The translations under genes and the position numbers were made by a program. This document shows positions 43,843 to 54,574 of a DNA stretch of 64,000 nucleotides, piece after piece (positions within the stretch are counted from its first letter, which is position 1; every line of letters starts with the position of its first letter). The stretch lies in assembly GCA_026391255.1 (NCBI GenBank), contig JAPLDU010000085.1, positions 1-64,000 of the forward strand. Direction: 5' to 3'. The stretch comes from Bacteroidia bacterium. GTDB taxonomy: Bacteria > Bacteroidota > Bacteroidia > Bacteroidales > JAPLDU01. The notes beneath the pieces were generated by a model that saw nothing but the letters and a program-made list of their open reading frames with translations, searched no databases and was not told where the DNA came from.

Positions 43843-45186
43843 ATGTCTTATTTATTTACTTCAGAATCAGTTTCTGAGGGTCATCCTGATAAGGTGGCCG
43901 ACCAGATATCCGATGGTTTGCTTGATGAGTTTCTGCGTTGGGATCCGGATTCAAAAGTCGCATGTGAAACGCTGGTTACTACCGGGCTGGTGGTATGCAG
44001 CGGTGAAGTATCCACCAAGGGATATGTTGATATCCAGGAAGTAGCCAGAAGAATAATCAGGGATATCGGTTATACAAGGGCCGAATACCGGTTCGACAGC
44101 GAATCATGCGGGGTCATTTCCACCATTCATGAGCAATCGCCTGATATTAACCAGGGAGTGGTGCGGACCAGCAAGGAAGAACAGGGAGCCGGCGACCAGG
44201 GCATGATGTTCGGTTATGCATGCAATGAGATGGACAATTACATGCCTATGCCTATTGAGTTGGCTCATATCTTATTACAAGAGCTCTCCGTGATCCGTCG
44301 TGAAGGCAAAGTGATGACTTACCTCCGACCTGATGCAAAATCACAGGTCACCGTTGAATACAACGACAAGGGAAAACCGGTAAGAATTGATACCATCGTT
44401 ATTTCTGCCCAGCATGACGAATTCGTGTTGCCTAAAGGTAAAACTCCTGAAGCAGCAAAGAAAGCCGAAAAAGCCATGCAGAAGCAGATCACCGAGGATG
44501 TTCGTAATATTCTTATTCCAAGGATAATAAAAAACAAAACATACCAATTCGACAAGAAGGTTTTTAAAGATGACTATAAACTACTGGTGAATCCGACAGG
44601 CAAGTTTGTAATTGGCGGCCCTCATGGAGATACCGGTCTCACAGGCCGTAAGATCATTGTTGATACCTATGGCGGACGGGGCGCTCATGGTGGTGGCGCT
44701 TTCTCAGGCAAAGACTCATCAAAGGTCGACCGTTCGGCTGCTTACGCCATGCGTCATATAGCTAAGAACATGGTGGCAGCCGGTGTTGCAGAAGAAGTAC
44801 TGGTGCAGGTTGCTTATGCCATTGGAATTGCCAAACCGGTCGGATTATATGTTAACACCAACCACACAGCCAAAGTTAAAGATGCCAAAGGAAAAATAAT
44901 GGCCGACGGTGAAATTGCCAAAGTGATACAGGGAATTTTCGACCTTCGTCCATATTCTATAATCCAGCGTTTGGGTCTTACCAACCCGGTATTTCTGCCA
45001 ACTGCGCGTTATGGACATTTCGGTAGGGATCCTTACACGAAGGAGGTGGAAATATATTGCAAAAGCGGGGATGTTCGCAAGTGTAAAGATAATGGCAATG
45101 AAAAATACATGAAAAAGGTGGATTTCTTTGCCTGGGAAAAGCTGGATTACGTAAACCAGATCAAAAAGGCATTTAAAATAAAATAG
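43843..45186 (+). CDS. metK: S-adenosylmethionine synthase
   Basis: 447 residues, longer than E. coli MetK (384) as usual in Bacteroidota. It makes SAM from methionine and ATP. Visible: [25 protein letters not shown]-type strand [17 protein letters not shown], the signature [36 protein letters not shown] and [20 protein letters not shown] family-typical Lys-rich insert ([20 protein letters not shown]) explains part of the extra length. No SAM riboswitch was recognised in the 216 bp upstream. Confidence 0.97.
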   Translation: MSYLFTSESVSEGHPDKVADQISDGLLDEFLRWDPDSKVACETLVTTGLVVCSGEVSTKGYVDIQEVARRIIRDIGYTRAEYRFDSESCGVISTIHEQSPDINQGVVRTSKEEQGAGDQGMMFGYACNEMDNYMPMPIELAHILLQELSVIRREGKVMTYLRPDAKSQVTVEYNDKGKPVRIDTIVISAQHDEFVLPKGKTPEAAKKAEKAMQKQITEDVRNILIPRIIKNKTYQFDKKVFKDDYKLLVNPTGKFVIGGPHGDTGLTGRKIIVDTYGGRGAHGGGAFSGKDSSKVDRSAAYAMRHIAKNMVAAGVAEEVLVQVAYAIGIAKPVGLYVNTNHTAKVKDAKGKIMADGEIAKVIQGIFDLRPYSIIQRLGLTNPVFLPTARYGHFGRDPYTKEVEIYCKSGDVRKCKDNGNEKYMKKVDFFAWEKLDYVNQIKKAFKIK

Positions 45187-45264
45187 AATTTGAAAAATCC
45201 TTTTTGAAAAAAATCCCATCGTGAAAATCAATGTTCGCTTTGGTTTAATTATTTCAATGGAACT

Positions 45265-45640
45265 CTCCGCCATGGCGGAGACCAACACTAAGAAACAAAA
45301 TGACGGTTGAGCAAAGATTTTAACATGTACCCAGTCACGTAATGACGGAATCTTTGTAGCTGTATGGTATTCATGTTATATAAGCCACGGAGTGGCGAAA
45401 TCTATGAAAGGATAAACTGTCTTGAAGATGCCACCACTACGTGGTTTAGATATCAGCAACAAACATTGATACTACAAAGATTCCGTCACTACGTGACTGG
45501 ATATCAGCAAACAAAATAATTACAAGGATAAATTATTTTGAAGATGCCACCACTACGTGGTTTAGATATCAGCAACAAACATTGATACTACAAAGATTCC
45601 GTCACTACGTGACTGGATATCAGCAAATATAAAATAATTA
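45265..45640. repeat. Tagged palindromes including a 116-bp tandem duplication
   Basis: After the mini-hairpin CTCCGCCATGGCGGAG (45265-45280) come GTCACGTAATGACGGAATC, TTTGTAG and GCCACGGAGTGGCGAAAT, then two 116-bp direct repeats (45409-45524 and 45525-45640). Each repeat holds CCACTACGTGG and, after the tag CTACAAAGATTC, CGTCACTACGTGAC. No gene is seen in the 45187-45689 gap. Confidence 0.75.
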
Positions 45641-45689
45641 CGCATGTGAAACCCCTGGTGTCCTTTGTAGTCAGACTTATTATATGCAG

Positions 45690-47033
<1,344 letters not shown>

Positions 47034-47079
47034 AAGAATATTTTATTATTCAGTTGCATTATTGTCCGGTCAAATTTTA

Positions 47080-47245
47080 TGTCGTCACTACGTGACTTAA
47101 ATGCCGCAATTTATTTCTTGCTACAAAGATACCATCCCTACGGGATTAAAGTCTTGATGTATCAGTTAAACCCCGTCAGGGGTGAAATCTTTGTAGAAAA
47201 ATATTTCTAACAACAATAAGCCCTGTAGGGGCGAAATCTTTTGGA
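47080..47245. repeat. Tagged palindromes, third cluster
   Basis: In order: GTCACTACGTGAC, then CTACAAAGATACCATCCCTAC with GGGAT, then CCCCGTCAGGGG with GAAATCTTTGTAG, then CCCTGTAGGGGCGAAATC. The palindrome differs each time while the tag (CTACAAAGAT or its complement) is retained. This accounts for most of the 286-bp gap upstream of pgi. Confidence 0.7.
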
Positions 47246-47319
47246 ACCTCATACACCCGTGGGATTTAAGATGATTATAAATGTTTTCTCCGGACAATAG
47301 TGATTTAGATCATAAAATT

Positions 47320-48030
47320 TCAAAGCAAAACATCCTCACTAACCCGCCATGTAAAAGGTCTGATGAAGGTTCTCAATGTTTGCAGTTTTTTCAGTTTATA
47401 ATTTTCCCATTCTACCCTGGGTTTGTCTTCAGCATTAGAAGATTTTGTTGTAATCCTGACATTCTTATTGGTAAAATAATAATTCCGGGTTTCGGTTTCA
47501 GCATTGACCCTGTTATATTTGACATAATCGGCCGCGGTCAGGTAAAACTGCCGGTTCTGATATCTGAATTTATACAGGTAATTTGCCTTAAACCCTTTTC
47601 CCTGGTGATAATTACTGTGAAATCCGATCATCAGGAATCCCTGGCTGATTATTATAGTATCAAAAGGATCTCCCTCTTCAGGATTAAGGACGCTGATGAT
47701 AAATGAATTGCTGTAACCGGCCAGCTTGTATTGCCTGCATTCCGGATCATATAAAATAATTGCCAGTATCCGGGCAGGAGCCAATACACTATCGTTATTG
47801 TTATCTGATTTTTCTTTAAACCAAATACTATCCCGGGATTGTAAAATAATGGCATAATCTTTTGCTTTGTCATTATTCAGGTCGCCCCCGGCAGATTTAA
47901 AAATTTTCCATCCTTCAGGAACAAATTCCAGCATGTTTTGCCCCATACTGATTAATTCAGGATATGTGATATGCTGGCATAACGAGGTATAATAAATTAA
48001 ACAAAGAAAAAATGAAGTAATAAATTTCAT
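47320..48030 (-). CDS. Secreted protein of unknown function with a FG-GAP-like segment
   Basis: 236 residues with a signal peptide (MKFITSFFLCLIYYTSLCQ). The segment VPEGWKIFKSAGGDLNNDKAKDYAIIL (about 37-63) matches the D-x-N-x-D-x-x-D calcium-loop pattern of FG-GAP/VCBS-like repeats seen in a common Bacteroidota family of exported hypotheticals. The rest is beta-rich with a Tyr/Arg-rich C-terminus and no second repeat. It sits alone between pgi and the thioredoxin-like T9SS protein, all on the minus strand. Function not inferred. Confidence 0.65.
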   Translation of the reverse strand: MKFITSFFLCLIYYTSLCQHITYPELISMGQNMLEFVPEGWKIFKSAGGDLNNDKAKDYAIILQSRDSIWFKEKSDNNNDSVLAPARILAIILYDPECRQYKLAGYSNSFIISVLNPEEGDPFDTIIISQGFLMIGFHSNYHQGKGFKANYLYKFRYQNRQFYLTAADYVKYNRVNAETETRNYYFTNKNVRITTKSSNAEDKPRVEWENYKLKKLQTLRTFIRPFTWRVSEDVLL

Positions 48031-48091
48031 AAAGTCCGTAAGATGAGTTATGATCCGCCTGAGGCGGAATGAGTTATGAATTATGAGTTAT

Positions 48092-48257
48092 GAACTTATT
48101 TCTGAAATCCTGATAGGTTCTGGCAAAAAATTCCAAAAACCAAATTCCAAAAAACAAATAATAAACAATATCAAAATTTCAAATAAAAAGAAACTATTTT
48201 GAATTTGATTCCTGATTCCTGATTCCTGATTCCTGACTCCTGATTCCTGATTCCTGA
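48092..48257 (+). repeat. Truncated AT-rich element (copy 4) running into a heptamer tract
   Basis: 48092-48209 matches the left half of the 4846-5057 element (CTTATTTCTGAAATCCTGAT, GGCAAAAAATTCC, ATATCAAAATTTCAAATAA) and then stops. ATTCCTG repeated seven times (one unit varied to ACTCCTG) follows at 48207-48257. The mini-hairpin TCCGCCTGAGGCGGA lies just before it (48054-48068). Confidence 0.62.
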
Positions 48258-48267
48258 AAAAAACAGG

Positions 48268-49044
48268 CTAATTTACTGTAAATTTTTTGATGTCACACAA
48301 ATAGCTGTTTTCAAGCATTCTGAGAATATAATATCCCGGAACAAGTTTGGCGGACATGAGATCAATGGTATGATAACCTTTTGTAGCAGAAACAGTAATT
48401 TTGTTTTTCAGATTGCCAAGCATGTCGTAAAGTTCGAAACTGATTTTATTGTCATTTTTTGAATAGTACTTTACTGAAAGCTGATCAACCGGAGTAATTC
48501 TGATCAGTTGTGATTTTCCGGGTTGATCTGCTGACATTTCCGGAACGGCAGATAAAACAGAATTAACGGCTTCCTGCACGTGATCAACCGTAACGGTTTT
48601 CATTGACCGGTCGGGGCGAATTACAAAGTACCTGGGAGTATAACTGATCTGATAAAGTGCAAGTATTGCCTCATTGCCAATAGTTGAAAAACCAGGGAAA
48701 CTTCCCCCGTTGTTGCTGATAAAACTGTCGATGGCTGAATTTGTTCCATAAAAAGATTCAATTCCCCATATCCACAGATGTGATCCGTCGGCGCCTGCAT
48801 TCTGCCAAACCGGTTCAATCATGTATATTCCATTGGCACACGGGCCGCAGCCAATCGTGAAAAAATCAAGGACAACTATCTTCCCGGCATCCAGTTCCTG
48901 GTAAAGATGATATGTATTACCATGTGTATCAGTCAGTGAAAAATCAGGAGCGATGATCTGGGCATATCCGATGGAAAAAATAAACAGCACGAATACAATC
49001 AAACCCCAGATTTTTTTTGATGTTTTTTTGTACAGTTCATTCAT
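48268..49044 (-). CDS. T9SS-targeted thioredoxin-like (TlpA/redoxin) protein
   Basis: 258 residues. A signal helix (WGLIVFVLFIFSIGYAQ, about 13-29) precedes a TlpA-type thioredoxin fold (about 32-165): APDFSLTDTHGNTYHLYQEL, VVLDFFTIGCGPCANGI with the redox pair Cys66-Cys69, and the cis-Pro region YTPRYFVIRPDRS. The last 75 residues (about 185-258) resemble a T9SS sorting domain (ISFELYDMLGNLKNK .. GYYILRMLENSYLCDIKKF) but lack the usual YPNP opener. An exported disulphide oxidoreductase or a binding module reusing the fold are both possible. Confidence 0.8.
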   Translation of the reverse strand: MNELYKKTSKKIWGLIVFVLFIFSIGYAQIIAPDFSLTDTHGNTYHLYQELDAGKIVVLDFFTIGCGPCANGIYMIEPVWQNAGADGSHLWIWGIESFYGTNSAIDSFISNNGGSFPGFSTIGNEAILALYQISYTPRYFVIRPDRSMKTVTVDHVQEAVNSVLSAVPEMSADQPGKSQLIRITPVDQLSVKYYSKNDNKISFELYDMLGNLKNKITVSATKGYHTIDLMSAKLVPGYYILRMLENSYLCDIKKFTVN

Positions 49045-49329
49045 AGTTGGTTGAAATTAAAGTAATCCTGTATTTTAACTTACTAAAATAGTGCCAACAA
49101 TCTTATTATAACAAATATTTGCAAGTTTTAACATTTGGTAACACTAAACTGATCAAATTTGAACACGAATTTATAATCGGTTATTTATGATTGTTAAAAA
49201 ACCTATGAACTGAATGTGTTTTTTTTGAACATTTGCAAAATATTTTAATGGCAGATAATTTGCATGGCCGTTCCTGAAAAGCTGAAGATGAGCATACCCA
49301 TACTGAAAAAAGGAATGAAAACGAGAATA

Positions 49330-50115
49330 ATGAATGAGAAGAATGCGGTCATTATTCTTATTATCATTGTACTTTCAATGTATTTGAACGGAACTATTCC
49401 ATTCCAGACATATAGCAATGCTTATCAGGCAGGTGAGAATCTGAAATATAAACTGCACTACGGGTGGATTAATGGCGGATATGCCAGCCTGAAGGTGGAA
49501 AATTCAAAAGTCAATGATACCGATGTATTACGGATAGTCCTGAATGGTAAAACCACAGGCCTGACTGACAAATTATACAGGGTAAATGACACTTACGAAA
49601 GTTATGTATTACCGAAAAACGGCCTTCCTTTAAAGGCAATACGAAATATTCATGAACAGAACTACCGTGATTATAATGAAGTTATTTACAACCAGGAAAA
49701 CGATTTTGTCATAAGCCAGAAAACTGGAAAGCATTTTGTTCCTGATAATACGCTCGATATCCTTTCGGCATTTTATTACCTGCGGAATCTATTGATGGAT
49801 AAAGGAAGCTCAGGTTTGACAATTAATGATATCATTACCCTGACAACTTTCTTTGGAGATGAGATTTATCCATTAATCATCAAGTATAAAGGAACTGAAA
49901 AAATCAACACTGACCTGGGAACGATCAGGTGCCTCAGATTTCAGCCGGTCACAGAAGTGGGACGTGTTTTTAAAGACAATGATGATATGACCATCTGGAT
50001 ATCCGATGATCTTAATTATGTCCCGATCAGGGTTCAGTTTGAATTGTTCATTGGTTCTGTCAAATGTGATCTGATCGAATATTCCGGTTTGAAAAGCAAT
50101 CTTATCATTTATTGA
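49330..50115 (+). CDS. DUF3108 family exported protein
   Basis: 261 residues from the ATG at 49330 (MNEKNAVIILIIIVLSM), the start that puts the hydrophobic segment at the N-terminus; the frame is open for another 22 codons upstream. DUF3108 signatures: AGENLKYKLHYGWINGGYASL, DKLYRVNDTYESYVLPKNGLPLKAIRNIHEQNY, and FYYLRNLLMDKGSSG. Family members are periplasmic or outer-membrane-associated beta proteins of unknown function, often near envelope biogenesis genes. It precedes efp and lpxD on the same strand, 193 bp from efp. Confidence 0.82.
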   Translation: MNEKNAVIILIIIVLSMYLNGTIPFQTYSNAYQAGENLKYKLHYGWINGGYASLKVENSKVNDTDVLRIVLNGKTTGLTDKLYRVNDTYESYVLPKNGLPLKAIRNIHEQNYRDYNEVIYNQENDFVISQKTGKHFVPDNTLDILSAFYYLRNLLMDKGSSGLTINDIITLTTFFGDEIYPLIIKYKGTEKINTDLGTIRCLRFQPVTEVGRVFKDNDDMTIWISDDLNYVPIRVQFELFIGSVKCDLIEYSGLKSNLIIY

Positions 50116-50269
50116 TATAAATACGGGCATTCGTCCGTAATTAATCCTGACCGGACTATCATTGTTTTTATTGACGTAAAGATACGCATCACTACGATTA
50201 CCGCATGGTGCGAATGCTGCAGAAGTTAAAAAACATCATGCCTAATTTTTTATATTTCATTGTTTGATA

Positions 50270-50277
50270 TACTTTTG
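50270..50277 (+). promoter_or_regulatory. Putative efp -7 box (TACTTTTG)
   Basis: Fits TAnnTTTG and lies 31 bp before the efp ATG. A TTTG at 50263-50266 is too close to be the -33 element. Confidence 0.4.
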
Positions 50278-50308
50278 TGCGATTACAAAAAATGATACAT
50301 TAATAATA

Positions 50309-50875
50309 ATGGCAACCACAGCAGACATCAAAAACGGATTATGCATTGAATTCAACGATGGACTTTATACAATCGTTCAGTTTCAGCATGTTAAACCCGG
50401 AAAGGGACCGGCTTTCGTCAGGACCAAGTTGAAAAATCTTACCACCGGTAAGGTAATCGACAATACTTTCTCTTCAGGAGTTAAATTAAATGTCGCAAAT
50501 GTTGAAAGACGTCCATACCAGTTTCTCTATAAAGATGATTATGGTTATCACTTCATGCACAAAGAAACTTTTGAACAGATATCCATCGATGAAAAACTGA
50601 TAGAGAAACCCGAATTTATTAAAGAAGGGATTGATGTTGAAGTGGTTTTCCATGTGGACACAGAAACTCCCCTGACCTGTGATCTTCCTCCTTTCCTGGT
50701 TTATGATGTTGTTTATACCGAACCCGGATTAAGAGGAGATACCTCTTCATCAACAGCCATGAAACCTGCTACCCTTGACACCGGGGCAATTGTTAATGTT
50801 CCTTTGTTCATTAACCAGGGCGATAAAATAAAAGTTGATACCCGCACCGGTGACTATTCTGAAAGGGCAAAATAA
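50309..50875 (+). CDS. efp: Translation elongation factor P
   Basis: 188 residues from the ATG at 50309 (MATTADIKNGLCIEF). EF-P rescues ribosomes stalled at proline runs. The KOW-like domain I carries the tip loop VKPGKGPAFVRTKLKNL, with Lys32 at the position that is modified or contacts the P-site tRNA, followed by the two OB domains (YKDDYGYHFMHKETFEQI; NVPLFINQGDKIKVDTRTGDYSERA at the C-terminus). A lysine tip would usually need EpmAB-type modification; no epm gene is in the window. Upstream of lpxD by 216 bp, the usual Bacteroidota neighbourhood. Confidence 0.96.
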   Translation: MATTADIKNGLCIEFNDGLYTIVQFQHVKPGKGPAFVRTKLKNLTTGKVIDNTFSSGVKLNVANVERRPYQFLYKDDYGYHFMHKETFEQISIDEKLIEKPEFIKEGIDVEVVFHVDTETPLTCDLPPFLVYDVVYTEPGLRGDTSSSTAMKPATLDTGAIVNVPLFINQGDKIKVDTRTGDYSERAK

Positions 50876-51091
50876 AAAAAATCATTTTCTGTCATTTTCC
50901 ATGAAATCAAATTATTTCCTGTTCAGGCAACCAATCGGATCAATATCACATCTGTATTAATCATTATTTATAACGAAATTAATTTATTACATAAATTTTG
51001 TTTCACTCAGGAAATATCATCTGATTGTATTCTAAAATCGTAATCCGTAATTCGTAATTCTAAAATTAATATAATATCCCCAAAGATCAGG

Positions 51092-52024
51092 ATGAAGTTA
51101 CCCAGAAATTACACACTGAAAGAAATTTCGCTGATTATCAATGCTGAGATCAACGGTAATGCTGATTTCATTATTTCAGGCCTCAATGAAATCCATAAGG
51201 TTGAACCTGGCGATCTGACCTTTGTTGACCATCCTAAATATTACGAAAAAGCACTGAATTCCGATGCCTCAGCAGTAATAATTAATAAAGAAATGGCTGA
51301 AACAAAAGGGAAGATGCTCATTTATTCTGATAATCCTTTTCGTGATTTCAACAAACTCACTGCCTGTTTTTCCACCTTTCAGCCAGGCATAAACATGATA
51401 AGCCCGTCTGCCAGCATTGGCAGGAATACCACTATTCAGCCGGGCACCTTTATCGGCCAACATGTCAGTATCGGCGACAATTGCATTATACATTCCAATG
51501 TGAGCATTTATGATCATGTTTCCATCGGAAATAATGTGATCATACATGCCAATACTGTAATAGGTTCTGATGCACTTTACTTCAAACGCAGCCCCGAAGG
51601 TTATGAAAAACTGCTCTCATGCGGCAAAGTGATCATTGAGGATGATGTTGAAGTAGGCGCCAATTGTGCGATTGACCGTGGAGTTTCCGGTGATACTGTT
51701 GTAGGCAGGGGAACCAAAATGGATAACCTCATTCATATTGCTCATGATACAGTAATCGGTAAAAACTGCCTGTTCGCCGCCCAGGTGGGAATCGGTGGAT
51801 GCGTAACAATCGAAGATAACGTGATCCTCTGGGGCCAGGTAGGCGTACAGAAAAATGTCACCATCGGGAGTGGCGCCATAGTCCTGGGACAATCAGGTGT
51901 TACCAAATCACTGGAAGGAAACAAGACCTATTTCGGCACTCCTGCTTATGAGGCACAAAAGAAACTTAAAGAGCTTGTTTATATGAAGCAGTTGCCGGAG
52001 TTGTTCAGCAATGGTCATGGATGA
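51092..52024 (+). CDS. lpxD: UDP-3-O-acylglucosamine N-acyltransferase, LpxD-like
   Basis: 310 residues, shorter than E. coli LpxD (341). It transfers an acyl chain to UDP-3-O-acylglucosamine in lipid A synthesis. An N-terminal uridine-binding domain (about 1-100, LTFVDHPKYYEKAL, SDASAVII) is followed by a left-handed beta-helix of hexapeptide repeats (about 105-280). The catalytic His lies in MDNLIHIAHDTVIGKN, and the C-terminal helix carries AYEAQKKLKELVYMKQLPEL. Bacteroidota often have a second LpxD-like gene near efp, distinct from the lpxD-lpxC-lpxA cluster; this copy fits that paralogue, so lpxD is used in the broad sense. Confidence 0.88.
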   Translation: MKLPRNYTLKEISLIINAEINGNADFIISGLNEIHKVEPGDLTFVDHPKYYEKALNSDASAVIINKEMAETKGKMLIYSDNPFRDFNKLTACFSTFQPGINMISPSASIGRNTTIQPGTFIGQHVSIGDNCIIHSNVSIYDHVSIGNNVIIHANTVIGSDALYFKRSPEGYEKLLSCGKVIIEDDVEVGANCAIDRGVSGDTVVGRGTKMDNLIHIAHDTVIGKNCLFAAQVGIGGCVTIEDNVILWGQVGVQKNVTIGSGAIVLGQSGVTKSLEGNKTYFGTPAYEAQKKLKELVYMKQLPELFSNGHG

Positions 52025-52028
52025 TCCG

Positions 52029-52814
52029 TCACAATCCCAGCTTACGTTTTACATCGGCCGGAGTTTCGGCATTTTTTATATCGTTGTTCAGTACGGAATT
52101 ATCCTTGCCGGCAATTGAAATCAACTTGAGTAACAAAAACTCAATATCCTCTCCCATCAACATTTTCTTTTCAATATTGATTTCATCATTGTATGCAGAT
52201 AATAGCTCATTGCAGGCCATTTTCCCTTTCTTGTAAATATTTTTGACATCCTTGCGACTCTTATATAAGTCGTTAAATTCGTTGAATTTGGCGCTCAGTT
52301 TATCCCCCTGATCTTTCATCCTGGTGAAATTTTCATTGTAATATTTTAATTTCTCCAGAACCTTCTTTCCAAGATTTACTTTGGTTGTTACTGATCCGTT
52401 TTCATCGTATTCTTTAAACTTCAGGAGGAATGGGACGATTTCTGCTTTATATAGAGGTGAGTAAAATTTCTTATATTTTGTCTGAACATCTGGTAAAAGA
52501 ACTGCAATATTGCTATTGATTTCCTTCAGTTCCGGAAGAATTTTCTCAACTATTTCAAGCCTGTCAAGGATGATCTTACCCATTGCAATCTTTTTTTCGA
52601 CTGTCTCGAGCTTGCCATATTCTTTAAATTTTGTCTTTAATTCCTTGATTTCAGTTTTATTCACAACAGGAAAGGCATCTTTATAACCTGTCTCAGACTG
52701 CTGAAGCCTTTGTGAAATATCATTTTCCTGCTCTTTAAGAGTTCCGAAATTATCTGTCATTAAGTGAATATCGGCTAAAATTTTCTCTCCCTGTTTTATG
52801 CGGTCGGCAATCAT
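52029..52814 (-). pseudogene. 3' part of an interrupted coiled-coil repeat gene
   Basis: The frame is the same as that of the gene ending at 52866: 17 sense codons (reading DKIKEIGTGIDLYQACT) separate the TAG at 52868-52866 from the ATG at 52814. The 261 residues continue the upstream protein's repeat pattern (a YPxIY-like motif, then a charged coiled-coil ending in K..L..L). It has no signal peptide of its own, although its relatives are exported, so it is probably the cut-off C-terminal part of that protein rather than an independent gene. Readthrough of TAG or a short intact second gene cannot be excluded. Confidence 0.65.
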
Positions 52815-52865
52815 GGTACATGCCTGGTATAAATCAATCCCGGTACCGATTTCCTTGATTTTGTC

Positions 52866-54518
52866 CTACTTCTGTGTTCGCAATATAATGTAATCTGAAC
52901 CATATGATTTCAGTTTGTCAAGAAGGTCTTTCCCCGTGGCCAGCCTGGATACTGCTGTTCCAATGTTTTCATATTCGTTCTTTTTTGTTTCAAAGGAAAG
53001 AATCTCTTTGTTGTAAATGCCTGGAAAATGATCATGGTAATGTGATTTTACTGCCGGTAAACTTTCATCTAATTTTTTGTCAATCTGTTGAATTTCAATA
53101 TATATACTGTCGAGAGCATTCATTTTTGCAATGATTTTTGCTCCTTCTTCCAATCTCCTCGCAATCAATGTGTCGGCTTTATTTCTTGAAATCTCAGCTT
53201 CAATTGGCTTTATATCATTTTTAAAAATTCCGGGGTAGTCCTTCAGGTAATTATCTCTTAGTGAAGGGTATTTCGTATTTATCAGCATTTCATTGGAAGT
53301 CATCTTCTCTAATGATGACCCGAGGAATTCAAGATTTTTCAGGACTGATGCTCCCTTTGCCAGTTTTAGTTCAGCAGAATCAATGGTTTTGTATGCCGTA
53401 ATATCTTTCTCAAAAGGATCAAGATAGCATTTTATAAGGACAGGAAAATTCTGGTTTATCTTATTCCTCACACCTGGCAGGCTTCCCAGCAAATAACTGT
53501 CAATCATGTCGAACTGGCTGTACCATGAGTCAAGTGAATCAAGCCTGGTTACCAATTTATTACCAATACTGATCTTTAACTCCAGAGAATCGGTTGAATG
53601 ATAAAGATCAGCCTGTTTGTTCAGGTTTGTTACCTGTCGCGAATAAATTGCCGGGTAATTGGTTTTATAGTTATTACCGAAAACCGCAAGCTTGTTATTT
53701 AGCTCATTATCAATGGCCAGCAACCTGTCAATATTTTTTTCCGACCGGTTAAAAGAAATGATAGCCGCAACTCCTGCTTTATTTCTGAGCTGAAGTGAGT
53801 CGGACCTGTAGAATATTTTTAGGTCTGAGTCAACCTCTGAAAGTCTTTTCTGATAAGCACTGTAAAGTTTGCCCTTGTAATTATTTTGAATCTTACCTGA
53901 AATCCTGAGTATTTCTTTTTTATATGACAGGTAATCTTCAACATCAGAACTGAAATTAATCATATCGCCGATCAGTCTTAATCCTATGTAATATTTCAGG
54001 CTGTCATCTGCCAGTAACTTATAATTACCAACACGTTCATTGAAGTAAGCAGTCTTCTTGCTGAACAATGTATCGCTACTGCCTGAAAGTGATATGATTG
54101 CCGTCATTAATGAGTCGATGAGCTTTTTGTGCAAATCCTGTTTTGCCTTCTGCAGGTGTCCGTTATTAATAAATTCGAGTCTTGAAATATTCCCTGAACC
54201 GTTGTACCTGAGATTGTATCCTGTAATATTCTCATTTTGAATAATGCCGGCACTTATTACCCTGGCATCATCATTTCTGGTGATCCATTGTCCGGTCTTG
54301 TTGTTATTCTGATAGAAGCCTTTTGAAACCAGGCATCCGTTCAAGTTGTACTGTTCGTAGAATCCATTCCTGACGGTGGTATCATTATCAGCCACTCCGA
54401 ATCTTTCTTTTATTAATTTATGGTTCTGGTCGTAAAATACGAGCCTGCTGTTGTTTTGCGCCGTCAGGCAGCTGAATGTCAGCATGTGAAAAAATAAAAT
54501 GAGAAATATACTTTTCAT
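52866..54518 (-). CDS. Exported MORN/coiled-coil repeat protein, interrupted by TAG
   Basis: 550 residues from the ATG at 54518, which gives a signal peptide (MKSIFLILFFHMLTFSCLTA); an upstream frame would add 15 residues. Residues 25-120 have MORN/YwqK-like repeats (VFYDQNHKLIKERFG, GFYEQYNLNGCLVSKGFYQNNNKTGQW). From about residue 130 the protein is a series of 80-residue helical units of the form L...LP.V+....YP.IY...I......Y...DS.ELK...G.KL...L. It ends ..SYGSDYIILRTQK at TAG, but the same frame continues with another repeat to 52029. The stop thus seems recent, and the missing half-unit at the junction also hints at a small deletion. Function unknown. Confidence 0.7.
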   Translation of the reverse strand: MKSIFLILFFHMLTFSCLTAQNNSRLVFYDQNHKLIKERFGVADNDTTVRNGFYEQYNLNGCLVSKGFYQNNNKTGQWITRNDDARVISAGIIQNENITGYNLRYNGSGNISRLEFINNGHLQKAKQDLHKKLIDSLMTAIISLSGSSDTLFSKKTAYFNERVGNYKLLADDSLKYYIGLRLIGDMINFSSDVEDYLSYKKEILRISGKIQNNYKGKLYSAYQKRLSEVDSDLKIFYRSDSLQLRNKAGVAAIISFNRSEKNIDRLLAIDNELNNKLAVFGNNYKTNYPAIYSRQVTNLNKQADLYHSTDSLELKISIGNKLVTRLDSLDSWYSQFDMIDSYLLGSLPGVRNKINQNFPVLIKCYLDPFEKDITAYKTIDSAELKLAKGASVLKNLEFLGSSLEKMTSNEMLINTKYPSLRDNYLKDYPGIFKNDIKPIEAEISRNKADTLIARRLEEGAKIIAKMNALDSIYIEIQQIDKKLDESLPAVKSHYHDHFPGIYNKEILSFETKKNEYENIGTAVSRLATGKDLLDKLKSYGSDYIILRTQK

Positions 54519-54574
54519 TTTATCTGAAATTGTCATGTAAAATTTAAATTGATTTTGTACCAAGAATCAGGAAA

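Noticed and set aside
45409..45640. Possible CRISPR array
   Set aside because: Only two 116-bp direct repeats without unique spacers of constant size, and no cas genes.
47281..47706. Rightward ORF opposite the exported hypothetical at 47320-48030
   Set aside because: The leftward frame has a signal peptide and a calcium-loop motif; the rightward frame has neither and begins within the gene end.
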